From Rhodobacter sp. (GTDB lineage Bacteria > Pseudomonadota > Alphaproteobacteria > Rhodobacterales > Rhodobacteraceae), in contig JASJCA010000031.1 of the NCBI GenBank assembly GCA_030066215.1, positions 1 through 48,736 on the forward strand: a DNA stretch of 48,736 bases. The letters are read 5' to 3'. Position 1 is the stretch's first letter, and each line of letters begins with the position of its first letter. This document shows positions 38,832 to 46,943 of this stretch, piece by piece. A program made the translations under genes and the position numbers. The notes under the pieces are model-generated. The model saw nothing but the letters and a program-made list of their open reading frames with translations. It was not told the DNA's origin and did no database searches.

Positions 38832-38873
38832 TTGACGATGTTAGAGCTTCTCACATATGTAAGAGCATCTAAC
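38832..38873 (+). promoter_or_regulatory. TetR operator overlapping the RND promoter
   Basis: A 34-base interrupted palindrome at 38840-38873: GTTAGA-N3-TCT-N-ACATATGT-N-AGA-N3-TCTAAC. It overlaps a plus-strand promoter with TTGACG (38832-38837) and TATGTA (38856-38861), spacing 18. Binding of the TetR dimer here would block transcription of the adaptor and pump genes and probably of tetR itself. Confidence 0.75.
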
Positions 38874-38892
38874 ATTGCAAGGGATGCTTACC

Positions 38893-40053
38893 ATGCCCCG
38901 CCCCGCCGAAACAAGCTCCTTGACCCGCCGCACCCTGCGCCGCGTCGGTACACTGACCACCACCGCGCTCACCGGAGCTCTCGCCGCCGGACTGGTGATT
39001 TCCGGCTCATCCTTCCTCGCGGACCGTGCCGAGAGTGTCGAACTGGCAGAGATCGCCCCCCTCGTCGCCGTTCAAGTCGCGCCGCTCGACATCCTGCCCG
39101 GCTATCAGGTCACCCGCCAATTCGTCGGCCAGATCGAACCGCTGCAACAGGCGGACCTCGCCTTCGAGGCCGGCGGCACGATTTCGGACCTTCTCGTCGA
39201 GGAAGGCGCCAGCGTCGCCCAAGGCCAGTTGCTCGCCCAACTCGACACCCGCGGCCTCGACGCTCAGCGTGCGGCGCTGCTGGCCGCCCGCGCCGCCCTC
39301 GAGGCGCAACTCGAGCTTGCCGAACTCACCACCGCCCGACAGAAAAAGCTCGAGGAAAAGGGGTTTGCCGCCACCCAGCGACTCGACGAGGCTCGCCTTG
39401 GCGCCGCCGAACTCACCGCGCGCATCGCCGAAACCGACGCCCGCATCGCCGAGGTCGACGTCGCGCTCGACAAGACCGCTTTGCGCGCGCCCTTCGCCGG
39501 AGAGATAGGCCGCCGCGCCGCCGATACCGGCCAGACGGTCGGCGGCGGCACGCCGGTCCTGACGCTCCTGCAAACCGCCGCGCCGCAGATGCGCGTCGGC
39601 CTGCCGCCACAGACCGCCGCCGCGCTGGTCCTAGGCACCCAGGTGACCGCGACCTTCGGCGACACCGCGTACCAGGCCGAACTCACCCAGCTTCGCCCCG
39701 ACCTCGACCCCGCCACCCGGACCCGCAGCGCGATCTTCACGCTGCGCCTCGACCCAGGCGCCCCCCCTCCCCCGTTCGGCCAGTCCGGCAGCATCGCGCT
39801 GAGCCAGACCGTGGCCGATGCCGGCGCCTGGGTCCCCCTGCTTAGCCTCCGCGAGGGCGCCCGCGGCTCCTGGACCGTGCTGACCGCCACCCCCGACGGC
39901 GACACGCACAAGGTGGCCCCGGAGGCTGTCGAACTGCTCTACGCCGACGCCACCCGCGCCTTCGTGCGGGGCGGTTTCCCCGATGGCGCGCTACTCGTGC
40001 AGAACGGCCCGCAACGCCTTGCCCCAGGCCAGACCGTCCGGTTGAAGGACTAA
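38893..40053 (+). CDS. RND efflux periplasmic adaptor subunit
   Basis: 386-residue membrane fusion protein. A single N-terminal helix (LTTTALTGALAAGLVISGSS, about 20-39) anchors it; no lipobox is evident. A lipoyl half-motif FEAGGTISDLLVEEGASVAQGQ (about 91-112), a long alpha-hairpin (AALLAARAALEAQLELAELT and LGAAELTARIAETDARIAEV), then ALRAPFAGEIGRR and beta-barrel domains follow. It links the RND pump to an outer membrane channel; no TolC-type gene is present. The ATG at 38893 has AAGGGA 8 bases upstream. The pump gene starts four bases after its stop. Confidence 0.92.
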   Translation: MPRPAETSSLTRRTLRRVGTLTTTALTGALAAGLVISGSSFLADRAESVELAEIAPLVAVQVAPLDILPGYQVTRQFVGQIEPLQQADLAFEAGGTISDLLVEEGASVAQGQLLAQLDTRGLDAQRAALLAARAALEAQLELAELTTARQKKLEEKGFAATQRLDEARLGAAELTARIAETDARIAEVDVALDKTALRAPFAGEIGRRAADTGQTVGGGTPVLTLLQTAAPQMRVGLPPQTAAALVLGTQVTATFGDTAYQAELTQLRPDLDPATRTRSAIFTLRLDPGAPPPPFGQSGSIALSQTVADAGAWVPLLSLREGARGSWTVLTATPDGDTHKVAPEAVELLYADATRAFVRGGFPDGALLVQNGPQRLAPGQTVRLKD

Positions 40054-40057
40054 GCCC

Positions 40058-43000
40058 ATGGAAACCCTCACCTTCCGCAACCCGCGCCTCGTCATGCTGG
40101 TGCTGCTGGTGATCATTGCCGGCGGGCTCTCGTCGCTTCTGGCCATTGGCCGCCAGGAAGACCCCACGATCACCAACCTCTTCGCCACCGTCACCACCGC
40201 CTATCCCGGCGCCGACCCGGCCCGTGTCGAGGCGCTGGTTACTACGGAAATCGAGAACGAACTGAAGAAGATCCCGGAGGTCGACACGCTCGACTCGACC
40301 TCGTCCACCGGCGTCTCAATCGTCTCCATCGAGCTTCTCGAAACCATGAACCCCGACGCCATCGAGGGCGTCTGGTCTGAGATTCGCGATGCGCTCGGCG
40401 ACGCGCAGCGAAACTTCCCCGCAGGCGTGCAAGACCCCGAATTCGACAGCGACGGCGCCGGCGCCTATGCCGCCATCGTCGCCCTGCGACTGGCCCGCGA
40501 CGACGTGCCGATGACCCTCGCCGCGCGCTATGCCGAGGACCTCGCGGACAGCTTGCGCGCCGTCCCCGGCACCAAGCTCGTCGAGACCTTCGGCGCGCCG
40601 GAGGAAGAGGTCCTTGTCCAGGTCGATCCCATCGCCGCCGCCTCCCTCGGCCTTACCGCCGACCAGATCAGCGCCGCCATCGCCGCCGCCGACAGCAAGG
40701 TGCAAGCCGGCCGTCTGCGCGCCCCCGGAACCGATATTGTGCTTTCCGTCGAGGGCGAAATCACCGCCCTCGACCGCCTGCGCCGCATCGTCTTGCGCGA
40801 AGACAGCGCGGGCCGCGTCACCCAGCTCGGCGACATCGCCACCGTCACCCGCGGCCCCCGCATGCCCGTCGCCGAGGCCGCGATCTCCAACGGTATCCCG
40901 TCGATCCTCATCGCCGCGCGGATCAACGACGGCCTGCAGGTCGACGCCTGGATGGCCCAGGCGAAACAAGCCCTCGACACCTACCAAGCCGATCTGCCCG
41001 CCTCGCTGCAAGCCGAGCTTGTTTTTGACCAATCCACATACACCGCCGACCGCCTCACTGAGGTTGGCCTGAATATGCTCATCGGCGTCGCCCTCGTCGT
41101 CGCCGTCCTGCTGATCACCCTCGGCCTGCGCTCTGCCCTGATTGTCGCCCTCGTCCTGCCCGTCGTCTCGCTCGCCACGCTGATGACGATGAACGCCATG
41201 GGGCTGGCCATCCACCAGATGAGCGTCACCGGCCTGATCGTCGCGCTCGGCCTTCTGGTCGACGCCGCCATCGTGATGACCGACGAGGTCGCCAAGCGCC
41301 TGCGCGACGGCCTCGACCGCGCCCGCGCCGTCGGCGGCGCCGTCAAGCGCCTCTTCGCCCCGCTCGCGGCCTCCACCATCACCACCGCGCTCAGCTTCAC
41401 GCCGATGATCCTGTTGCCGGGCCCGGCCGGGGATTTCGTCGGCGCCATCGCCATCGCCGTGGTCACCATGTTGGTCTGGTCCTTCCTGATCGCGATGACC
41501 ATCACCCCCGCCGTCGCCGGCTGGACCCTGCGCGGCGAGGGCGGCGGCCTCAGGGGCGGCTGGCTCGCCCACCGCTTCGAATCCACGATCCGCTTCGCCG
41601 TTCAAAGCCCGGTCAAGTCCATCGCCCTCGCCCTGGTCCTGCCCGTCCTCGGCTTCGCTTCGATGCCCACGCTCACCGCGCAGTTCTTCCCCGGCGTCGA
41701 CCGCGACCAGTTCTATATCGAGCTCGACATGCCCCCCGGCGCCGCGATCACCGCCACCCAAGCGCTGTCCGAAACCATCGACGCCGACCTGCGCGCCGAA
41801 AAAGACATCACCCAGGTCAACTGGGTCATCGGCCGTTCCGCACCCGCCTTCTACTATAACATCGTCGGCAACCGCGATCAGGCTCCCGGTTTCGCCCAAG
41901 CGCTCATCACCTCCACCTCGGCGCAAGCCACCAACCGCCTCGTCCCCGCCCTGCAAACCCGCCTCTCCGACGCCTACCCCCAGGCCCGCATCCTCGTCCG
42001 CGGCCTCGTCCAGGGCCCGCCCGTCAACGCCCCTGTCGAGATCCGCCTCGTCGGCCCCGACCCGGCTACCCTGCGTGCATTAGGCGACGAGGCCCGCGCC
42101 ATCATCGCCGCCCAGGACGCCGTCACCATCGTGCGCACCACGATCTCCGGCGGCGCCCCCGACGTGAGCCTCGACGTCGACGAGGCCAAGGCCCGCCTGC
42201 TCGGCCTCGACCTCGCCCAGATCGCCCGCCAGCTCGAGGCGTCCCTCGAAGGCGTCACCGGCGGCTCCCTCCTCGAAGGCACCGAACAGCTCCCCGTCCG
42301 CGTCCGCCTCGGCGACACGCTCCGAGGCGACCTCAACGCCATCGCCAACCTCTCGATCCTGCCGCCCACCGCCGCCCAGACCTCCGCCACCGGCGCCTTC
42401 CCCGCCGTCCCCCTCTCGGCCTTGGCAAACGTCACCGTGCAACCCAGCGAAGGCGCCATCACCCGGCGCAACTCCGAACGCGTCAACCTGATCCAGGCCT
42501 TCCTGGTGCACGGCGTCCTCCCCGAAGAGGCCCTGCAAGCCACCCAGGCCGCCCTCACCGGAGCCAACTTCACCCTGCCTGCCGGCTACCGCCTGGAATA
42601 TGGCGGCGACGCCGACGCGCGCTCCTCCACCCTCAACAACCTCCTGGCCTCCCTCGGCCTCATCGTCACGCTCTCCATCGCCACCGTCGCGCTGACGCTG
42701 AACTCCTTCCGGCTCACCGCCGTCACCTTCGTCGTCGCGGGCCTCAGCGCCGGCCTCTCCATCCTCGCCCTCGCGGTCTTCCAATACCCCTTCGGCATCA
42801 ACGCCGTGATCGGCGTCATCGGCTCCATCGGCGTCTCGATCAACGCGGCGATCATCATCCTCTCCGGCCTGCAAGAGGACGCCGACGCCGCCAGCGGCGA
42901 CCGTGAGGCCATGGTTCAGGTCGTCATGGGCTCCTCGCGCCACATCGTCTCGACCACCATCACCACGTTCGGAGGCTTCCTGCCCCTGATCCTCGCCGGC

Positions 43001-43195
43001 GGCGGCTTCTGGCCCCCCTTCGCGATGTCCATCGCCGGCGGCGTCCTGCTGTCGACCGTGGTCAGCTTCTACTTCACGCCGCCGGTCTATGCCCTGATTC
43101 ATCGCCGCGCGGCCCGGCCGGAGCCCTTGCGCCTGGCCGAGCCGGTGGCGGCGGCGCGGCCCGCGCCGGAAGGGCTGCAGATCGCCGCGGAATAG
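40058..43195 (+). CDS. RND efflux pump, inner membrane subunit
   Basis: 1045 residues, normal for HAE1-type RND pumps. Two repeats of six helices are visible. The first helix is RLVMLVLLVIIAGGLSSLLAI, helix 4 is LIVALGLLVDAAIVMTDEV, and the second half has INAVIGVIGSIGVSINAAIIIL. In helix 4, the usual Asp-Asp pair is Asp-Ala, and the helix-10 position that is Lys in AcrB-type pumps is not Lys here. Proton coupling therefore relies on the single Asp, as in some other RND groups. Substrates are unknown. The coding strand is visibly richer in C than in G, unlike most plus-strand genes in the window. Expression is set by the TetR operator upstream. Confidence 0.93.
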   Translation: METLTFRNPRLVMLVLLVIIAGGLSSLLAIGRQEDPTITNLFATVTTAYPGADPARVEALVTTEIENELKKIPEVDTLDSTSSTGVSIVSIELLETMNPDAIEGVWSEIRDALGDAQRNFPAGVQDPEFDSDGAGAYAAIVALRLARDDVPMTLAARYAEDLADSLRAVPGTKLVETFGAPEEEVLVQVDPIAAASLGLTADQISAAIAAADSKVQAGRLRAPGTDIVLSVEGEITALDRLRRIVLREDSAGRVTQLGDIATVTRGPRMPVAEAAISNGIPSILIAARINDGLQVDAWMAQAKQALDTYQADLPASLQAELVFDQSTYTADRLTEVGLNMLIGVALVVAVLLITLGLRSALIVALVLPVVSLATLMTMNAMGLAIHQMSVTGLIVALGLLVDAAIVMTDEVAKRLRDGLDRARAVGGAVKRLFAPLAASTITTALSFTPMILLPGPAGDFVGAIAIAVVTMLVWSFLIAMTITPAVAGWTLRGEGGGLRGGWLAHRFESTIRFAVQSPVKSIALALVLPVLGFASMPTLTAQFFPGVDRDQFYIELDMPPGAAITATQALSETIDADLRAEKDITQVNWVIGRSAPAFYYNIVGNRDQAPGFAQALITSTSAQATNRLVPALQTRLSDAYPQARILVRGLVQGPPVNAPVEIRLVGPDPATLRALGDEARAIIAAQDAVTIVRTTISGGAPDVSLDVDEAKARLLGLDLAQIARQLEASLEGVTGGSLLEGTEQLPVRVRLGDTLRGDLNAIANLSILPPTAAQTSATGAFPAVPLSALANVTVQPSEGAITRRNSERVNLIQAFLVHGVLPEEALQATQAALTGANFTLPAGYRLEYGGDADARSSTLNNLLASLGLIVTLSIATVALTLNSFRLTAVTFVVAGLSAGLSILALAVFQYPFGINAVIGVIGSIGVSINAAIIILSGLQEDADAASGDREAMVQVVMGSSRHIVSTTITTFGGFLPLILAGGGFWPPFAMSIAGGVLLSTVVSFYFTPPVYALIHRRAARPEPLRLAEPVAAARPAPEGLQIAAE

Positions 43196-43243
43196 GCGCC
43201 GGGGCGCGGCGTCGGGCGGCCGGCGCCGCGGCTCCGCGGCGGC

Positions 43244-44617
43244 TCATTGCAGGGCTAGGTCGGCCGGCTGGTACCGGTGCCGCGCCTGGCGCCAGAACCG
43301 CGTCAGCAGCAGGCCGGCGGCCAGGGCGAGCCCGACGACAAGGCCAAGCCACACGCCGACGCCGCCCCAGCCGATCACGAAGCCCATTGCATAGCTCGAC
43401 GGGATGCCGACGCCCCAATAGCTGATCGCCGCGTAGATCATCGGCACGCGGGTGTCGTGCAGACCGCGCAACAGCCCTAACGACACGACCTGGGCGCCAT
43501 CCACAAGCTGGAACAGCGCCGCCACTGCAAGCAACGTCACGCCAATCGCCAGGATCGCCGGACGTTGCGGGTCGGCTGGATCGACGAACAATCCCACAAG
43601 GACTTCGGGCAGCGTTAGGTAGATCAGAATCGTCACACCGGCGAAGAGCGCCGACATCGCAACCGCCACCTTTGCACCCTGGCGCAGACCCGGGCCGTCC
43701 TTGCGTCCAGCGGCATAGCCGACCCGAACTGTTGCAGCTTGGCTGAGCCCCAGATGCACCACGAAGGTCATCGAGGCGAGTTGCAGCGCGATACCGTGCG
43801 CCGCCAGCGTCTGCGCCCCGAGCCAGCCCATCATCAGGGCCGACGCCGAGAACAGGCCGCTTTCGGCAAGATTGGTCAGGCCGATCGGCCACCCTAAGCG
43901 GAAGACTCTTGCGAAAGCCTCGCCGTCGCGGCGCCAGAGGCGCTGGAACAAAGCGTGTTCCGGCGTCACCCGAGCGATATGTGCCATCAGTAGTAAAAGG
44001 CTGGCCAGCTGGATGAGAACAGAGGCGATCGCGGCGCCGGCCAGGCCCATCTCGGGAAAGCCCAGACGCCCGAAGATCAGCACGTAATTCAATGCCGCGT
44101 TCAGCACCGCGGCAGAGACGGTGATCCAAAGCACGGCTTGCGTGCGCTCGAGCGCGGCGAGGTAGTTCTTCAGAACCATCACCAGAAGGGCCGGGATGAC
44201 CCCGAAACTGGCGATCTGCAGGTACTGCTGTGCCAGCGCAGCGGTTTCCGGCTCTTGCCCCAGCGCCAGCATCAGCGGCTCGGACCAGATCAGCGGCGGC
44301 AAAACCAGGACACCGTAGAGCCCCGACAGCCACAGCCCCATCCGGGTGACCCGGCGGACCTGGGCCGTGTCGCCCTCGGCCACGGCGCTGGCAACCATCG
44401 GCAGGACCGCGAAGGCAAAGCCCGAGCCGACGATGAAAAACACGAAATAGACCGAGTGACCCAGCGTGACGGCCGCAAGGGCGGCAATGTCGTACCAGCC
44501 CAGCATCAGCGCATCGGTAACCCCGATCAAAATTTGCGCCAGGTGGCTGCCAATCAGCGGAAGTCCCAAAATCAGCAGCGCCCGCGCGTGCAGGCGATAC
44601 GACTCAATCAAATTCAT
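43244..44617 (-). CDS. MATE family multidrug exporter, NorM-like
   Basis: 457 residues with twelve membrane helices in two sixfold bundles. The N-terminal helix 1 stretch LILGLPLIGSHLAQILIGVTDALMLGWY and the second-bundle start FRLGWPIGLTNLAESGLFSASALMMGWLG show the internal repeat. Such exporters remove cationic drugs in exchange for sodium or protons. ATG at 44617. It is convergent to the RND gene (48 bases apart) and is followed upstream by the methyltransferase gene on the same strand, 50 bases away. No local regulator is obvious. Confidence 0.93.
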   Translation of the reverse strand: MNLIESYRLHARALLILGLPLIGSHLAQILIGVTDALMLGWYDIAALAAVTLGHSVYFVFFIVGSGFAFAVLPMVASAVAEGDTAQVRRVTRMGLWLSGLYGVLVLPPLIWSEPLMLALGQEPETAALAQQYLQIASFGVIPALLVMVLKNYLAALERTQAVLWITVSAAVLNAALNYVLIFGRLGFPEMGLAGAAIASVLIQLASLLLLMAHIARVTPEHALFQRLWRRDGEAFARVFRLGWPIGLTNLAESGLFSASALMMGWLGAQTLAAHGIALQLASMTFVVHLGLSQAATVRVGYAAGRKDGPGLRQGAKVAVAMSALFAGVTILIYLTLPEVLVGLFVDPADPQRPAILAIGVTLLAVAALFQLVDGAQVVSLGLLRGLHDTRVPMIYAAISYWGVGIPSSYAMGFVIGWGGVGVWLGLVVGLALAAGLLLTRFWRQARHRYQPADLALQ

Positions 44618-44667
44618 CCGCCGGGCTTAGACGAAGCCCGCGCGGCGGGCAATAACAGTGCTCGTTC

Positions 44668-45288
44668 TCAGGCCGGTTTCCGCGCCACGAAATCGATCAT
44701 CGCGGCCAGGCCGTTATGGCCCGGGCCGGCCTCGACCACCGCGTCGTAATCGGCTTGGTGCAGGATGTCGTAGCCAGGGAATGCAGTGCGCAGTAGTTCA
44801 AGCGTGTACATGTTTTCCGCGCAAGGAGGACCGCCGGTGCCGTAGCCGACCTGGCGCGGGGCGAAGCCGTGCAGCAATAGCAGCCCTCCGGGACGCAGGG
44901 CGGTGTCGAGGCCAGCGAAGATGCGGTCGCGCAAGGCGGGTCCGGCGAACTGGATGTAGATCGCGGCGACGGCGTCGTAGGGCGTGGCGGCCCAGTCCCA
45001 GGCCTCGACGCCGGCGAGGTGAAAATCCACATTGGCGCCCTTCGAAGCCGCCAGCGCCCGCGCCTTTTCAAGCCCGCGGGCGGAGGCGTCGAAGGCTGTG
45101 ACCCTGAAGCCCTGGCCGGCGAGCCAGACCGAGTTGCGCCCTTCGCCGTCGGCCACCGCCAGCACCCGGTCACCCGGCATCAGCCGGTGCGCCTGGCGTT
45201 CGACGAAGGCCGCGGGCGCCTCGCCGAAGAGATAGTCGTCGCGGTCGTAGCGGCCGTCCCAGCGTGCGGCGGAAGCGTCGTCGGTCAT
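44668..45288 (-). CDS. Class I SAM-dependent methyltransferase, TehB-like
   Basis: 206 residues. N-terminal WDGRYDRDDYLFGEAPAAFV is typical of the thiopurine/TehB-like group (W-(x)-RY, Y-(x)-FG). The SAM motif I region is RVLAVADGEGRNSVWLA (about residues 41-57), with AVADGEG instead of DLGCG. The region FAPRQVGYGTGGPPCAENMY and the C-terminal YDAVVEAGPGHNGLAAMIDFVARKP are preserved. Possible roles are tellurite or toxic small-molecule methylation. I chose ATG 45288; the ribosome binding site is weak. The gap upstream holds a hairpin (CCGGGGC-ACC-GCCCCGG, 45352-45368). Confidence 0.83.
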   Translation of the reverse strand: MTDDASAARWDGRYDRDDYLFGEAPAAFVERQAHRLMPGDRVLAVADGEGRNSVWLAGQGFRVTAFDASARGLEKARALAASKGANVDFHLAGVEAWDWAATPYDAVAAIYIQFAGPALRDRIFAGLDTALRPGGLLLLHGFAPRQVGYGTGGPPCAENMYTLELLRTAFPGYDILHQADYDAVVEAGPGHNGLAAMIDFVARKPA

Positions 45289-45508
45289 GCCCGCCGGGGT
45301 ATCGCGCCGCCGCACCCGGGGCAAGCCGCTGCGCGCCGGTGTCGCCGGTCGCCGGGGCACCGCCCCGGAGACCGGCCCCGCCGCGACGCCGAAGGCGGCG
45401 CAACCGAGAATCCGGCAAAGCGTTTCACGCTCTTGCTTCAACGAAGGTGCGATCGGCTCGAAGCGCAAGGACGGACCTGGCATAGAGCGGGCGTGGGCGC
45501 GATGCCCC

Positions 45509-45673
45509 GGGCACGGACTCAAGGGGCGCAGCCCCGCCGTGCCCATCGCCGCCCCGCGGGGTGGCGATTGGTTGAGCCTCGCGCACCGCTTGAGGTCCTA
45601 CGGATTCGACAGCCATAAAGCGCTGCCGATCAGAGGTCGGATCGCCACCCCGCGGGTCGGCGATGGGCACGAC
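45509..45673 (-). repeat. Structured intergenic repeat, copy G (165 bp)
   Basis: Minus-strand copy in the gap between the methyltransferase and VOC genes, which are both on the minus strand. It is six bases shorter than the 171-bp form, with the loss inside hairpin 2 (CCCC-GC-GGGG). Hairpin 3 has GGGGC-TGC-GCCCC. The central box CTTTATGGCTGTCGAATCC-GTAGGACCT is intact. The remaining parts of this 450-base gap (45289-45508 and 45674-45738) hold one further hairpin and no visible gene. Confidence 0.88.
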
Positions 45674-45738
45674 TTCTCGCGAAGCGGCCGCCGCACACGC
45701 GAGGCCAATACCCGCCAAGCGCCTTTGACGCGAAGCCC

Positions 45739-46122
45739 CTAACCGGGCTGTTCCTCCGGGGTCATCAAGCCCACCGCGGCGCCGGTCGGGTCGGTGACTT
45801 GCGCGATGCGCCCCGTTCCCGGCATGTCGAAGGGCTCTTGGATTACCGAGCCGCCGGCGCGCTTGGTCGCGGCGACGGCGGCATCCACGTCGTCAACCGC
45901 GAAGTAGCTGAACCAATGCGGTTTCGCGCCCTCGGCGGTATCCGTCGGAGAAATCCCCACGATCGGCAAGCCGTCGCGATAGCCGACCTGATAGGTGCTG
46001 CCGTCCGGCATCGGCATGGGCTCGAACTGCCAGCCGCAGGTTTCGCTGTAATACGCAACCGCCGCGTCCACGTCGCCGGTCATCAATTCGGTCCACCAGA
46101 CCATGCCATGCGTCTTGCTCAT
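45739..46122 (-). CDS. VOC/glyoxalase superfamily protein
   Basis: 127-residue vicinal-oxygen-chelate protein. The first beta-alpha-beta-beta-beta module begins MSKTHGMVWWTELMTGDVDAAVAYY. It follows the pattern TELMTxDxDAAxxFY of bacterial VOC proteins of unknown ligand, and the second module has VDDVDAAVAATKRAGG and ending DPTGAAVGLM. It may bind a small ligand (antibiotic or metabolite) or a metal; no activity can be predicted. ATG 46122 has GGAGG upstream at 8-9 bases. An in-frame start at 46143 is less likely. It is divergent from the dehalogenase cluster. Confidence 0.87.
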   Translation of the reverse strand: MSKTHGMVWWTELMTGDVDAAVAYYSETCGWQFEPMPMPDGSTYQVGYRDGLPIVGISPTDTAEGAKPHWFSYFAVDDVDAAVAATKRAGGSVIQEPFDMPGTGRIAQVTDPTGAAVGLMTPEEQPG

Positions 46123-46253
46123 TTCAATGCCTCCTGATCTCAAAACATACCGGCCAGCCTAACAGATTTCCGCCCTGCGCCCCAGCCGGATCGGGCCTTT
46201 CGCTTCGCCCGGCCCTATGCCAGTCTCCGCCGCGACACCCGGGAGGCCCGCCG

Positions 46254-46943
46254 ATGCCGATCAAAGCCTGCGTCTTCGACGCCTACGGCACGCTCTTTGA
46301 CGTCGCCGCCGCGGCGCGCGAGGCTGCTGCGGAGCCGGGGCGCGAAGCCTTCGCCGCCGTCTGGCCGAAAGTCGCGACCGATTGGCGGCTGAAGCAGCTA
46401 CAATACACTTGGCTCCGGGCGGTGGCCGGGGCGCATACGGATTTCTGGGAGGTCACGCAGAACGGGCTCGACTGGGCGCTGGAGGCCTCGGGCCTCTACG
46501 GCGATGCCGAGCTGCGCGAGCGGCTGTTGGCGCTCTATTTCGAGCTTTCCGCCTATCCGGAGGTGCCGGCGATGCTGGCCGGACTGAAGCACGCCGGCTT
46601 CGCCACCGCGATCCTCTCGAACGGCGAGCCGAAGATGCTGGACGGCGCGGTGCGAAGCGCGGGCATCGGCGCGGATCTCGACGCGGTGCTGTCGGTCGAA
46701 GACGTCGGTGTCTTCAAGCCGCACCCGTCGGTCTACGAGATGGTCGGCCAGCGGTTCGGCACCGCACCGGCCGAGGTGCTGTTCGTGTCGTCGAACGGCT
46801 GGGACGCGGCCCATGCGGCGGGCTTCGGCTTCGTCTCGGTCTGGGCGAACCGGGCCGGCGAGCCGGTCGACCGGCTGCCGTGGCGGCCGGCACATATCCT
46901 CGACGATCTGACCACGATCCCCGATATCGCGAAGGCAATTTGA
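46254..46943 (+). CDS. Haloacid dehalogenase type II
   Basis: 229 residues of the HAD superfamily. The nucleophile Asp9 lies in FDAYGTLFD. Motif II is ILSNGEP, the lysine is in GVFKPHPSVYEM and the final motif is FVSSNGWDAAHAAGFG. The SSNGWD form and length are specific for (S)-2-haloacid dehalogenases (type II), which hydrolyse 2-haloalkanoic acids to 2-hydroxyacids. Such enzymes also act as general HAD hydrolases in marine bacteria. The start ATG at 46254 has GGGAGGCC in front. The TGA stop overlaps the ATG of the following hydrolase (TGATG), so the genes are coupled. Confidence 0.9.
   Translation: MPIKACVFDAYGTLFDVAAAAREAAAEPGREAFAAVWPKVATDWRLKQLQYTWLRAVAGAHTDFWEVTQNGLDWALEASGLYGDAELRERLLALYFELSAYPEVPAMLAGLKHAGFATAILSNGEPKMLDGAVRSAGIGADLDAVLSVEDVGVFKPHPSVYEMVGQRFGTAPAEVLFVSSNGWDAAHAAGFGFVSVWANRAGEPVDRLPWRPAHILDDLTTIPDIAKAI

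Noticed and set aside
40316..41956. Minus-strand frame opposite the RND pump, rich in Gly, Asp and Gln
   Set aside because: Low-complexity composition is the mirror of the pump gene's codon bias; no start site or family signal.
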